From Bacteroidia bacterium (GTDB taxonomy: Bacteria > Bacteroidota > Bacteroidia > B-17B0 > Aurantibacillaceae): a stretch of 64,000 nt of DNA. Position numbers and translations under genes: made by a program. The stretch is from assembly GCA_016787705.1 (NCBI GenBank), contig JAEUTP010000008.1:558001-622000 (forward strand), read 5' to 3'. Of this stretch, positions 41,305-50,259 are shown piece after piece; within the stretch, counting starts at the first letter, position 1, and the number at the start of each line of letters is the position of its first letter. The notes under the pieces were generated by a model. The model searched no databases. It saw only the letters and a list, made by a program, of their open reading frames with translations, and was not told the DNA's origin.

Positions 41305-43146
41305 ATGGCAAAGCAACAACGCAGGGGCACAGGCCCCAGTAATAGTGAGACCGACGATCTTCCAAAAGCAAAGCTCTCGTTAGCCAATTTTAAGCGCTCA
41401 ATGCGCCTTTTCACCTATTTAGGCAAACACAAATGGAAATTTGTACTAGGCATGTTTTTTTTAGTTGGCAGCGCTGGCGTGGGGCTTATTTTTCCAATGA
41501 AATCGGGGCAAATGCTGGGTTATTTGGCAGAGAATAATATGCCGGCGGAACAGGTTCGCGGCGAATTAATGCAGATTGGCCTTATTTTACTTGTAATTTT
41601 ATTAGTACAGGCCGCTTTCTCGTTTGGCCGTGTTTATTTATTTGCACAGGTAACCGAAAACGTTTTAAAAGCTATCAGACAAGATACTTTTAAACGCCTG
41701 ATACAAATGCCAATGAGCTTTTTTTCAAAGAACCAGGTGGCTGAATTAAGCAGCCGAATGGCAACCGATATTACCGTTATATCCGATGCGTTTACAATTA
41801 ATATTGCCGAACTAATTCGCCAAAGCATTGTTGGTGTTGGCGGTTTAATTTTATTGGTTACAACTACCGAGTGGGCCATTGCAAAATGGTTTTTAATTAT
41901 TATTCCCCCTTTAACTGCGGTTGCTATTATGTTCTCAAAAAAGATCAGAAAATTTTCGAAGACCTATCAGGAAAAGATTGCTGAATCGAACGTTGTTGTT
42001 GGCGAGGCTTTAACAGGCATTACAAACGTAAAAACATTTACCAATGAAGAATACGAGATAAATAAATACGGAAAAATTTCAGATACCATTCGCGAATTTG
42101 GTTTAAAATATGGCATTTTCAGAGGCCTCTTCTTTTCGTTTGTAATGGTATTTGTGTTCGGATCGATCTTTTTTATTTTATGGCAAATGTTGTTTGCTTT
42201 AAAAGTAGATAAAACAATTACACCCGAAGATTTCGGAACCTTTATGATGCTTTCCTTATTTGTAGCCGGCTCGTTAGGAGGCTTGCCCGAACAGATCTCT
42301 TCTTTACAAAAAGCATTGGGCGCAACCGACAGGGTGTTTGAATTGATTGATGGCGATATTGAGAACATTGAGTTTTTAAAAGATAACGTTCCGGCGCAAC
42401 AAACAAAAGGCGAAATTGAATTTAAAAATGTATTGTTCAATTACCCATCACGCCCTGACTTTAAAGTATTACAGGATATTTCTTTTAAAGCAGAAGCCGG
42501 GCAAACCGTTGCTCTTGTAGGATCCAGCGGCTCAGGTAAAACAACCATTGCATCGTTGATTCTTCGTTTTTATGACCCAACAGGTGGCAGTATTTTAATT
42601 GATGGTGTTGATTCGCGCACAATGTCGCTCACCGAATTAAGAAAGAAAATTGCCCTGGTGCCACAGGATGTTATTTTATTTGCGGGCACCATTAAAGATA
42701 ATATTGCTTATGGCAAGCCAAATGCTACCGATGTCGAAATTGAAGCGGCAGCGCGCAAAGCAAATGCTTTTAATTTTATTGATTCTTTTCCCGATAAATT
42801 TGCAACGCTTGTTGGCGAAAGAGGTATACAATTAAGCGGTGGCCAAAGGCAACGTATTGCCATTGCACGCGCTGTTTTAAAAAACCCAAGCATTTTAATT
42901 TTAGATGAAGCTACCAGTAGTTTAGATAGTGAAAGTGAACATTTGGTACAAGAAGCTTTAGATAAATTAATGGTAGGCCGCACCAGCATTGTTATTGCAC
43001 ATAGGTTGGCAACAATAAGAAATGCTGATAAAATTGTGGTGTTACAAAACGGTATTGTACAAGAAGTGGGGCCGCATCACCAGCTAATTCAAAACGAAAA
43101 CGGTTTGTATCATAAGTTAAGCAAAATGCAGTTTGAGTTAAGTTAA
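41305..43146 (+). CDS. ABC exporter, fused membrane and ATPase domains (MsbA/BmrA-like)
   Basis: 613 residues. The ABC membrane domain (about 35-340) carries six helices, and the ATPase domain has Walker A GSSGSGKTT (406-414), signature LSGGQ (510-514) followed by RQRIAIARA, ILILDEATSSLD and a switch His in IVIAHRLATI. Half-size exporters work as dimers and move lipids, drugs or peptides outward. The substrate cannot be told; in a Bacteroidota core genome a lipid A-type flippase is a reasonable guess. Transcribed alone; a repeat follows it. Confidence 0.9.
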   Translation: MAKQQRRGTGPSNSETDDLPKAKLSLANFKRSMRLFTYLGKHKWKFVLGMFFLVGSAGVGLIFPMKSGQMLGYLAENNMPAEQVRGELMQIGLILLVILLVQAAFSFGRVYLFAQVTENVLKAIRQDTFKRLIQMPMSFFSKNQVAELSSRMATDITVISDAFTINIAELIRQSIVGVGGLILLVTTTEWAIAKWFLIIIPPLTAVAIMFSKKIRKFSKTYQEKIAESNVVVGEALTGITNVKTFTNEEYEINKYGKISDTIREFGLKYGIFRGLFFSFVMVFVFGSIFFILWQMLFALKVDKTITPEDFGTFMMLSLFVAGSLGGLPEQISSLQKALGATDRVFELIDGDIENIEFLKDNVPAQQTKGEIEFKNVLFNYPSRPDFKVLQDISFKAEAGQTVALVGSSGSGKTTIASLILRFYDPTGGSILIDGVDSRTMSLTELRKKIALVPQDVILFAGTIKDNIAYGKPNATDVEIEAAARKANAFNFIDSFPDKFATLVGERGIQLSGGQRQRIAIARAVLKNPSILILDEATSSLDSESEHLVQEALDKLMVGRTSIVIAHRLATIRNADKIVVLQNGIVQEVGPHHQLIQNENGLYHKLSKMQFELS

Positions 43147-43148
43147 AT

Positions 43149-43186
43149 TAACCACTGAGACACTAAGGACATAGAGAAACACTAAG
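43149..43186. repeat. Intergenic repeat, CACTGAGACACTAAG family
   Basis: ACCACTGAGACACTAAGGAC, then GAAACACTAAG. It lies in the 73-nt gap between the convergent ABC exporter and KdsC-like genes. A single arm is present; the words are shared with the repeat at 14456-14543. Confidence 0.5.
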
Positions 43187-43219
43187 TTTTATTTAGCGAT
43201 ATTTTTTTGAGAGATAAAA

Positions 43220-43924
43220 TCAAATTTCTGCTGCCTCGATCTTATTATCGACAACAGTAAAAAAATTTGTTTTTATCGTTTTTCTTTTTTCAATGTAGGT
43301 TTTGTAATCTTCTGTAGAATTTTTTCTGTTAGTGATCACACTTTCGTAATTATCATTCAGTGCAATAATCAACTCAGTTGCTTCTCTCACAGCAAAAGAG
43401 CCGCCCGGCGAAGCGGTTAAATAATCAACCAAATTATTTTTTATACAATAGTTTACAAATAAAGGATTGCCTTTTTGATTCACTAAAACTCTTACGCCAC
43501 ATACCTCAGCCATTGAAAGATCAAGTACATCATCAAAAAAATAAGCAATTTCGTTTGGTTTGATTTTTTCTTTTTCGCAAATAAAATTAAGCGCATTTAT
43601 TTTTGCTGCTACTTTAAAAAAAGAATAATGAAAACACTCCCTTTGGCAAAAATAAAATGCCGTTTCGTTCTTCTCTCCGCTAATAACGGCTGTTAAGGGT
43701 AATTGGCCTTGATTCATAAAATACGAATACCGGAGTAGGTTGGTTCCCATGCTGTCTACTTCGCTAAAATTACTTCCACCAGTATTGTTCTTTTGCCCGT
43801 TATTAAAAACGCCATCCCAGTCAAAAATAAATGCTTTAATACTTGGCAATTTTTTTTTGAGTTCAGTGATTGGTGTAATAAATTTTCCACCAATATTTAA
43901 ATATGCGTTTTCAATTTCTTTCAT
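43220..43924 (-). CDS. HAD-superfamily KdsC-like phosphatase
   Basis: 234 residues from ATG at 43924. Motif I is FIFDWDGVFNNG (D35 nucleophile, D37 acid), followed by the ISGEKNETA segment (motif II Ser/Thr), IAYFFDDVLD (motif III region) and the C-terminal ASPGGSFAVREATELI, which matches the KdsC (Kdo-8-phosphate phosphatase) end. The C-terminus carries about 40 extra charged residues. A role in nonulosonate/Kdo synthesis or another sugar-phosphate is likely. It is convergent with the ABC exporter. Also possible: a general phosphatase of the KdsC-like class. Confidence 0.83.
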   Translation of the reverse strand: MKEIENAYLNIGGKFITPITELKKKLPSIKAFIFDWDGVFNNGQKNNTGGSNFSEVDSMGTNLLRYSYFMNQGQLPLTAVISGEKNETAFYFCQRECFHYSFFKVAAKINALNFICEKEKIKPNEIAYFFDDVLDLSMAEVCGVRVLVNQKGNPLFVNYCIKNNLVDYLTASPGGSFAVREATELIIALNDNYESVITNRKNSTEDYKTYIEKRKTIKTNFFTVVDNKIEAAEI

Positions 43925-43975
43925 CTGCAACTGCTACAGTTAATTGCAAGTTAGCAATTTTTTATTTCCCTAAAC

Positions 43976-44006
43976 AAAAATGCATCAAAAATTTGATGCA
44001 TTTTTT
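43976..44006. terminator. Bidirectional hairpin terminator
   Basis: AAAAATGCATCAAA pairs with TTTGATGCATTTTT across a short AA loop. It lies 20 nt past the stop of the DUF4394 gene (minus); the KdsC-like gene starts downstream. Confidence 0.85.
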
Positions 44007-44026
44007 ACTAGGCTTATTCAAACTAA

Positions 44027-45958
44027 TTATTTTATTACTTTCACTATTTGTTGCTTACCATTAGCATTTGTAGCGGTAACAAAATAAATGCCAGGTTGTA
44101 AATTAGAAGTATTCCATTTTAATAAAGTTGTGCCTGCTGTAATTTCATCTGTAAAGCTCGCATCAACTTTTCTTCCCAAAATATCTAAAACAATAATGTT
44201 TGCCTGTGATTCATTTTTAAAAGATATAAATGTTATATCGTTTATTGGATTAGGGTATACCTTTATAAAATTATTTTCAATATTTTTCGATTCAGCAACA
44301 CCTGTTGTTAAAGAGTTGGTTTGAATAGCAATATCTCTTACCGGTATGCCAAAGCCAATTTTTCCAATTACGGTTGTAGCGCCAGTTGTTAAGTTTACAG
44401 AGTATAAACGGTCAATAGTTTCTGTATTTGTATTAGCAGCCAGGTAAGCAAGGTTAGTAGATGTTGCGCTGTTATAATAAATATCCATATCTACGGTTGC
44501 ATCTGCAGTATTAATTACAATGCCCGAAGAACCTATTGTATTTAAAGTGCCATTGTTTGGAGGAACCTGTGTAGTTATGATATTTAATATTTCATCATAA
44601 TTATAAAGTGTTGTTGTAGTTGCACTACTGTAGCTGTTGATATAAGCAACTGTGCCAACATTTGGATTGGCTCCAAAATTAGGATCTGTGGCCGCATAAT
44701 TTATATTGGCATCTGTGGCAGAAATTGTCCCTGTTATCGGTTCTAATCGGTAATTCATATCATTATTAGACACTACACGTATTCTATCAACCGTTGGATT
44801 GAAATCGAAACCAACATTTACCGTTCCTAAAGCTAAAACAATTGGTGTGGCACTAACAGCAGATGCTATGGCAGATGATGTGTTGATCGTATATACCTGC
44901 GCCTCATTATTTGTGGCATTATATCCTAGAGCATAAAGATTATGATTTGCCGGTCTGAAATCCATACCAACAATTGTTTGCCCGGCGGTAATACCTGTAA
45001 TAGGATTAAGGTTTCTTATAAACGAAGGGTTTTGTGTATCGAAGGAAATTAAATTTACACCTGAAAGCCCATATGCAAGCTGACCGACAAGGGCGGGTAA
45101 AGTTCTGTCAATAAAAACTGCTATGTTTGATACAGGATTTGCAGATCCAATAGTACCAACCAATGTAGTTGCCCCCGTAATTAAGTTTACAGTATAAAAA
45201 TTATCTGTATTAGTAGCTGTAGATGTGTTTGCTACTAAATAGGCTTTGTTGGTTGAAGAAATATTATCATAAAAAATATCCATATCTAAAAGAGGAGTTG
45301 TTGTACTGGTTGTTATACCGGATGCGCCAACCGTTGTTAATGAGCCGTTATTTGGTGGGTTTTGAAGTGTAATAACATTAAGCGCATTATCATAATTATA
45401 TAATGCAGTTGTTGCAGCGCCGATGTAACTATTTATATATGCCGCTGTAACAATCTTCGGTGTAGCGCTTACATTCGGATCTCCGGCTGTATATGCTAAG
45501 TTACCATCGGTTGCAGCGATTAAGCCTGTTACTGGATGCAATCTGTAATTGGCGCCATTAGCAGATACAACTCTTATACGATCAACGGTAGGATTAAAGT
45601 CAAAGCCTATTGGCCCATTGCCCAAGGCTAAAGTTGTTACAGTATTAATAGCCGTTGCAACTCCAGTAGTTAGATTTATTGTGTATACTTGGTAAGCGGT
45701 AATTGCACTGTTATAACCAAACGCATAGAGTTCGCCTGTATTTGGTCTGAAATCCAAACCTTCAATAGTTTGACCAGCTGTAATTCCAGTAATTATAATA
45801 CTCGAGCTAATTGTTGCCGGTGCCGAAGCACTAAATGTAACGAGGATGCTGTTACTAACCGTACCATATATTACTTGTGCTTTTGTTTGAGAGAAGAAGA
45901 TAACGAACAATAAAACTGTAAAGCTTATCCTCTTTTTTTGAGTAAATGTTTTTTTCAT
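44027..45958 (-). CDS. T9SS-secreted protein with two DUF4394 domains
   Basis: 643 residues. A signal peptide ends near residue 27 (TKAQ). Two consecutive DUF4394 copies follow: the first from about 50 to 290 and the second from about 310 to 550, each opening with GQTI(E/V)G(L/M)DFRP and containing GFDFNPTVDRIRVVS and DMDI(F/Y)Y. A type A sorting domain ends the protein (KVYPNPINDITF, GIYFVTATNANGKQQ). It is secreted by the T9SS. DUF4394 has no established activity; its sequence repeats suggest a beta-propeller. Transcribed alone between two terminators. Confidence 0.87.
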   Translation of the reverse strand: MKKTFTQKKRISFTVLLFVIFFSQTKAQVIYGTVSNSILVTFSASAPATISSSIIITGITAGQTIEGLDFRPNTGELYAFGYNSAITAYQVYTINLTTGVATAINTVTTLALGNGPIGFDFNPTVDRIRVVSANGANYRLHPVTGLIAATDGNLAYTAGDPNVSATPKIVTAAYINSYIGAATTALYNYDNALNVITLQNPPNNGSLTTVGASGITTSTTTPLLDMDIFYDNISSTNKAYLVANTSTATNTDNFYTVNLITGATTLVGTIGSANPVSNIAVFIDRTLPALVGQLAYGLSGVNLISFDTQNPSFIRNLNPITGITAGQTIVGMDFRPANHNLYALGYNATNNEAQVYTINTSSAIASAVSATPIVLALGTVNVGFDFNPTVDRIRVVSNNDMNYRLEPITGTISATDANINYAATDPNFGANPNVGTVAYINSYSSATTTTLYNYDEILNIITTQVPPNNGTLNTIGSSGIVINTADATVDMDIYYNSATSTNLAYLAANTNTETIDRLYSVNLTTGATTVIGKIGFGIPVRDIAIQTNSLTTGVAESKNIENNFIKVYPNPINDITFISFKNESQANIIVLDILGRKVDASFTDEITAGTTLLKWNTSNLQPGIYFVTATNANGKQQIVKVIK

Positions 45959-46002
45959 ATGTATAATTTTAGATTACATACGTATCAAACACAAAAAGAG
46001 AT

Positions 46003-46034
46003 TAAAAAAATAGACACTTATTAGAAAGTGCCTA
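46003..46034 (-). terminator. Terminator after the transaldolase-CBS gene
   Basis: On the minus strand, TAGGCACTTTC..AAGTGTCTA forms a stem, followed by a T-rich run (TTTTTTT). It lies 27 nt past the stop at 46061. Confidence 0.75.
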
Positions 46035-46060
46035 TTTATCAATTGGTTAAAATGGTATTT

Positions 46061-47071
46061 TTAAGATTTTAGATCCTGAATGTCCAACATACCAACTGGT
46101 TTACCACCATCTGTAACTACAATGGTATCTACATTTGTTTTCTTAAATAAAGCATTGGCATCATTTAATAAAACATTACCATCAATTGTAATTGGTTCGC
46201 GATATTCTAAATCACTTAATTTTTTTGATAAAATATCACGCCCTTTCTCTCCTAATAGTTTTCTTAAAGAGCCATCAGTAAATACACCTTTAATGCTACC
46301 GTCTTTTTTAACTACTGTAATAGCGCCAAAATTAAATTCGGTTAATTTGATGATCGCATCAGTAATATTTGTGTCTTCTGAAACAATAGGATTAACACCA
46401 TTAATAGCTTCTTTTACTTTTACCATCATTAAGCGGGTATCCATAATAAATTGATCTGTACCAACTGTTGTAAAGTTATTTTCAGTTAATTGTTTTAATA
46501 TTTTTAGTGGTACGGTAATAGTATGAACACCAATATTAATGGCATTACGTACATGCTCAACCGTTCTAACAGATGAGAACATTATTTTTGTATCATAACC
46601 ATAAAGGTCAACTGCATCAACACATTGTTGTACCAAAGCCAGGGCATCATGTCCCTGATCCTGTAAACGGCCAACCAAAGGGCAAACATAAGACGCGCCT
46701 GCCTGCATTGCCATATAAGCCTGTTGCAGTGTGTAAACCAAATGCACATTAACTAAATAACCTTTATCGCGTAGCATTTTGCAGGCACGAACACCTTCTA
46801 AAGATACAGGGATCTTAAACACAGTTTTTTTAGGGTCTAATCCCAGTTTTATCTGGCGCTCAGCCTCTGCCAAAACCTCTTCAGCGGTGTTACCTAAAGC
46901 CTCTATTTGAAGTATTGGAACTATTTTACTAAGCTTTACAATGGTACCGTCAATATCGGTAATCCCTTCTTTTTGCATAAAAGTTGGGGTGGTTGTTAAA
47001 CCATTCAAGAAGCCTAATTTAAAACCTTCTTCAATTTCTTTCAGGTTAGCTGAGTCTAAGTATAATTCCAT
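46061..47071 (-). CDS. Transaldolase/fructose-6-phosphate aldolase-like protein fused to a CBS pair
   Basis: 336 residues. Residues 1-215 are a short transaldolase (MipB/FSA) barrel: MELYLDSANLKEI with Asp6, the Schiff-base Lys86 in TVFKIPVSLEG and the PLVGRL segment. The usual TTNPS motif is TTTPT (26-30), so the active-site Asn is Thr. Residues ~220-336 are a CBS pair, with VFTDGSLRKLL and VGMLDIQDL resembling the C-terminal half of arabinose-5-phosphate isomerase KdsD. I infer a regulated aldolase/transaldolase acting on a sugar phosphate, perhaps sensing a nucleotide through the CBS module. It lies between two terminators, a separate transcription unit. Confidence 0.85.
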   Translation of the reverse strand: MELYLDSANLKEIEEGFKLGFLNGLTTTPTFMQKEGITDIDGTIVKLSKIVPILQIEALGNTAEEVLAEAERQIKLGLDPKKTVFKIPVSLEGVRACKMLRDKGYLVNVHLVYTLQQAYMAMQAGASYVCPLVGRLQDQGHDALALVQQCVDAVDLYGYDTKIMFSSVRTVEHVRNAINIGVHTITVPLKILKQLTENNFTTVGTDQFIMDTRLMMVKVKEAINGVNPIVSEDTNITDAIIKLTEFNFGAITVVKKDGSIKGVFTDGSLRKLLGEKGRDILSKKLSDLEYREPITIDGNVLLNDANALFKKTNVDTIVVTDGGKPVGMLDIQDLKS

Positions 47072-47140
47072 TTTAGTGTATTAAAATTAAAGTGTAAAGA
47101 AACTAAAAAAAATTGGATTTTTTAGCATTGCTTATAAATA

Positions 47141-47170
47141 ACAAAACCCCGGAAAATTCCAGGGTTTTGC
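47141..47170 (-). terminator. Terminator after the small T9SS gene
   Basis: CAAAACCCCGGAA pairs with TTCCAGGGTTTTG around a short loop, with one mismatch. It lies 20 nt past the stop at 47190. Confidence 0.8.
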
Positions 47171-47189
47171 AAAGCATTTTAGAAAAATA

Positions 47190-47957
47190 TTATTTAATAA
47201 TTAATTTTTTTGTAACGGCGTTATTTGCAGTTTTTATTTGTGCAAAATAAACCCCTGAGCCTAATCCATCTACATTAAGGTCGATCTTATTCCTGCCTTC
47301 TACCATATTCACATTTTTTTCAGAAACAACAGCACCAAGGGCATTATAAATAACTACTTTAGCAGTTGTTGCTTTTTGTGAATTAACTTTTATAACTGTT
47401 GCATCTGTTGCAGGATTTGGAAATAATTCAAAAGAAGAAAGTGTGTTTGCGCTTAATTCGTTAACACCTAACACACCATTATACTTAATAGTAAATTCTA
47501 ACGAGTCGTTATGATTTGCTACGTTATAAAAACAGTATTTTACCAAACTATAACCTGCGGCAGTTGCTTCTGCAAGATCTGTGGTTAGGATATTATAAGT
47601 TCCAGGCACCGACGAAGCGCTTTGACCCGCTGTTAAAGTTAACGCTTGCAAAGAAGAGTCTACTTCATTACCATAACATTGGCTTCCAAAACAAAAATAA
47701 GGATTAGCCGTTGTTGAAGTTGCTGCAACTACATTTAATACAACGTCACGACGAACTACATGGTATGATTTTGTACTTGCACTGGTGTTGGTAAGGTCAA
47801 AATCAATGCTTGTAATAGTATTGGCTGTTGTTGTAGCTTCAACAATAGCATTTGGCGCAACGGTGGCAGAGCTTGCCATGTTAGTAACCTTAATACTATT
47901 TTGTGAAAAGCTTTTTAAACAAAAAAGAGAGATTAAAATAAATAAAGATTTTTTCAT
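47190..47957 (-). CDS. T9SS-secreted protein of unknown function
   Basis: 255 residues. A signal peptide ends at residue 19 (KSFSQ). The mature part is beta-rich, with a Cys pair (YFCFGSQCYG) and no thioredoxin-like domain. The C-terminal ~75 residues form a type A sorting domain (FELFPNPATDATVIKV, VYFAQIKTANNAVTKKLIIK). It is exported and anchored by the T9SS. It lies downstream of the Omp28-like cluster but lacks the CxxC head, and no other known domain is visible. Confidence 0.82.
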   Translation of the reverse strand: MKKSLFILISLFCLKSFSQNSIKVTNMASSATVAPNAIVEATTTANTITSIDFDLTNTSASTKSYHVVRRDVVLNVVAATSTTANPYFCFGSQCYGNEVDSSLQALTLTAGQSASSVPGTYNILTTDLAEATAAGYSLVKYCFYNVANHNDSLEFTIKYNGVLGVNELSANTLSSFELFPNPATDATVIKVNSQKATTAKVVIYNALGAVVSEKNVNMVEGRNKIDLNVDGLGSGVYFAQIKTANNAVTKKLIIK

Positions 47958-47970
47958 TTTTAAATTTTTT

Positions 47971-48001
47971 AAAAAACCTTGCCGGTTCTACCCGGCAAGG
48001 T
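47971..48001 (-). terminator. Terminator after first Omp28-like gene
   Basis: Minus strand ACCTTGCCGG / CCGGCAAGGT stem, 6-nt loop, then TTTTT. It is 15 nt past the stop at 48016. Confidence 0.92.
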
Positions 48002-48015
48002 AATTAGTAATAAAA

Positions 48016-49971
48016 TTATTTAGTAACAGTTAATTTTTTAACCATTGAACCATTTTTTGATTCAATCATTACATTATATAAACCGTTTGCAAATTGCGAA
48101 GCATCTAATTGAATAGCATTAACACCAACATTTAATTCAACTTGTTTAGTGAAAACAACCTGACCTAAAGTGTTTACCACTACCACATTTGCTTTTCCTT
48201 CAGCAACTGAAGTAATGTTTAAATTAGTTTCACCTTTGCTTGGGTTAGGATACACTTCAAAGCTCATTTCGCTTGCAGCATTAGTTTTAATAGCTGTAGG
48301 GTTTGATTGAGTTAAGTTAATATTATCTACATACATATTATTTCCATAATCAGAAGTAGCAACAAATTTAACCAATACATTAGGATTGTTAGCATACGCT
48401 GACATATTCACTAAAACCGATTTCCATTGTGTAGCAGTTGGCACAAAAGCAGCAGTTGTTAAAGGAGCTGTTGCTAAAGCAGTACCCGCCTGGCTAAATA
48501 CAGTTGTCCAGTTATTACCACAATCTGTAGAAGCTTTAACTTCTAATTTATCGTTTTCGTTGTTTGGAGCGGCAGTATAATAAGTATAAGCTACATCAAA
48601 GCCTAATACTGGAGCTGCCATTGCAGAAAGATCTGATGGTGGTAAATAAAGATCATCCGCATCACCGGTTACACCATTATTATAAAAATCATATTTAGAA
48701 GCGCCTGTGTTAGAACCATAAGCACCAACAGCACCGTTTCTGCTCCATGTTGCAGTTCCTGCATCAGGATTGTACATTGCCCAGTTTGACGGAGGGAAAG
48801 TAACAGCTGTAAAAGGTTCAGTTACCGGACCTGCAAAATAAGTCGGAGAACAAACAAAAGATACTTTTGCTTTATTGTTAGCTAAATTGTTTTCGCCACC
48901 ACTTACAGCAGTAATGTTGTAAGAAAATGTGTGAGAACCAGCAGTTGTAGTTAATAAGTTCATTGGAATGGTTGTAGAAGCACCGGCAGCTAAATTACCA
49001 GTAAAGATAACATCTGTACCAATAGTTGCATCTAATGTAGGAGAAACAGTAAATGAAGTAATTGCGTTTGAACCAATATTTTTAACAGTTACAGTTGGAA
49101 TTAATGTTGTAGAACAAACTACCGGATTAATGTTAGCAGTAATTGCTTTAGCATCGTTAGCTAAACCTGCAGGTTGAGCCATTGCAGCTTGTGCTACTTT
49201 TTTGTTACCATCATCTTGTATAAAACCTACAAAAGCTACTTCAGATTTATCTCTGATGTATGAAGGTAAAACGCAGTTAATGGTAAATGTTTGGTTTTGA
49301 CCAACTGTCCAGGTAGAAGCCATTGGAGTCCCAGCCTGGATAGAAGGGAAAGATTTAACTGCTACATCCTGGAAATACGTTTCACCGTTAGTACCAGGTT
49401 GTATTGCAAATTGAATGTTTCTTTCAGTCATAACTAAACGGAAAATTAAAGAACCAACCGAGGTAAATGTAGCTGACGCGGTAATATTAACTGTTAAAGT
49501 AACTGATGAGTAAGTTGGGTCCCATTGACGAGCCATTGCAATTGTAAATGCTGAGGTGTATGAAGATGCTGTATTGATTACTGTATTGTTTAAGTTACCC
49601 GGATGGTCTGACGCAGCTCCAAAAACAGTTGCATTTTGTCCGTCAATTCTACTTGAAGGGGCAGAGTTAATACCATAACCGTAACCACCTGCTGCTACAG
49701 TTTTGTAACGCCAGTCAATTTCAGCTTGGTTTGTTTTATATAAAGACCACGTTGGAGAAGGAGCCGAAGGAATTGGCACCTGCCATTTAAGAGGAATTAT
49801 TTTAGTAACGTTTGTTGGCGATAATAATAATAAGTTCAGGCCGGGATTCGTAGCTGCACAAGGAGGACAGGTCTCCCCTGTAAACTCTTCGTATAACGAC
49901 ATACGTGGAGATTGAGCAACCGCTACAACTCCGGCAATCATTAATCCAAGTGTTAATAGATTTTTTTTCAT
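48016..49971 (-). CDS. T9SS-secreted Omp28-like thioredoxin-fold protein (paralogue 1)
   Basis: 651 residues. A signal peptide ends at residue 20 (VAQ). The head, RMSLYEEFTGETCPPCAATN, holds CPPC (C35, C38) in the phrase typical of Omp28-related proteins with a thioredoxin-like fold; WQVPIPSAPSPTWSLYKTN follows. A middle of Ig-like beta domains leads to a type A sorting domain (FEVYPNPSKGETNLNI ... NGLYNVMIESKNGSMVKKL). It is probably a surface or secreted adhesin-like protein; redox activity is unproven. It is the most downstream of three tandem paralogues. Confidence 0.87.
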   Translation of the reverse strand: MKKNLLTLGLMIAGVVAVAQSPRMSLYEEFTGETCPPCAATNPGLNLLLLSPTNVTKIIPLKWQVPIPSAPSPTWSLYKTNQAEIDWRYKTVAAGGYGYGINSAPSSRIDGQNATVFGAASDHPGNLNNTVINTASSYTSAFTIAMARQWDPTYSSVTLTVNITASATFTSVGSLIFRLVMTERNIQFAIQPGTNGETYFQDVAVKSFPSIQAGTPMASTWTVGQNQTFTINCVLPSYIRDKSEVAFVGFIQDDGNKKVAQAAMAQPAGLANDAKAITANINPVVCSTTLIPTVTVKNIGSNAITSFTVSPTLDATIGTDVIFTGNLAAGASTTIPMNLLTTTAGSHTFSYNITAVSGGENNLANNKAKVSFVCSPTYFAGPVTEPFTAVTFPPSNWAMYNPDAGTATWSRNGAVGAYGSNTGASKYDFYNNGVTGDADDLYLPPSDLSAMAAPVLGFDVAYTYYTAAPNNENDKLEVKASTDCGNNWTTVFSQAGTALATAPLTTAAFVPTATQWKSVLVNMSAYANNPNVLVKFVATSDYGNNMYVDNINLTQSNPTAIKTNAASEMSFEVYPNPSKGETNLNITSVAEGKANVVVVNTLGQVVFTKQVELNVGVNAIQLDASQFANGLYNVMIESKNGSMVKKLTVTK

Positions 49972-50003
49972 GATTTAAATTGATTTAGTTATTAATAGTC
50001 TAA

Positions 50004-50035
50004 CAAATATAAGCATCCAACTTTAATATATCAAG
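50004..50035 (-). promoter_or_regulatory. Promoter of Omp28-like paralogue 1
   Basis: Minus strand CTTG (50035-50032), 20-nt spacer, TATATTTG (50011-50004). The start codon lies 32 nt downstream. Confidence 0.6.
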
Positions 50036-50259
50036 CAGAATTGTGTTAAAAACAAAAGTTTCATTTTACCCTCAAACCTACACTAATTGCCTCTTCAATC
50101 GGCTTTTTTAAACCAGAAAACTCCTGGTCAACCAAAAAAAAGTCGTCTAAATTAATTTAGTTGCATCTAACATGCTTTAAAATTATTTTAGGGTTTTGTT
50201 TACCGGTTATCAAAAATACTATCAGCACTCGAAATTTTTAAAACTAAAGTATTCAAACA
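50036..50259. other. Intergenic region between tandem paralogues
   Basis: This is part of the 337-nt gap 49972-50308. It holds no clear gene. A minus-strand open stretch of 31 codons at 50061-50156 ends with a TGA and reads INLDDFFLVDQEFSGLKKPI and onward; it has no standard start, and I treat it as possible coding remnant only. Confidence 0.4.
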
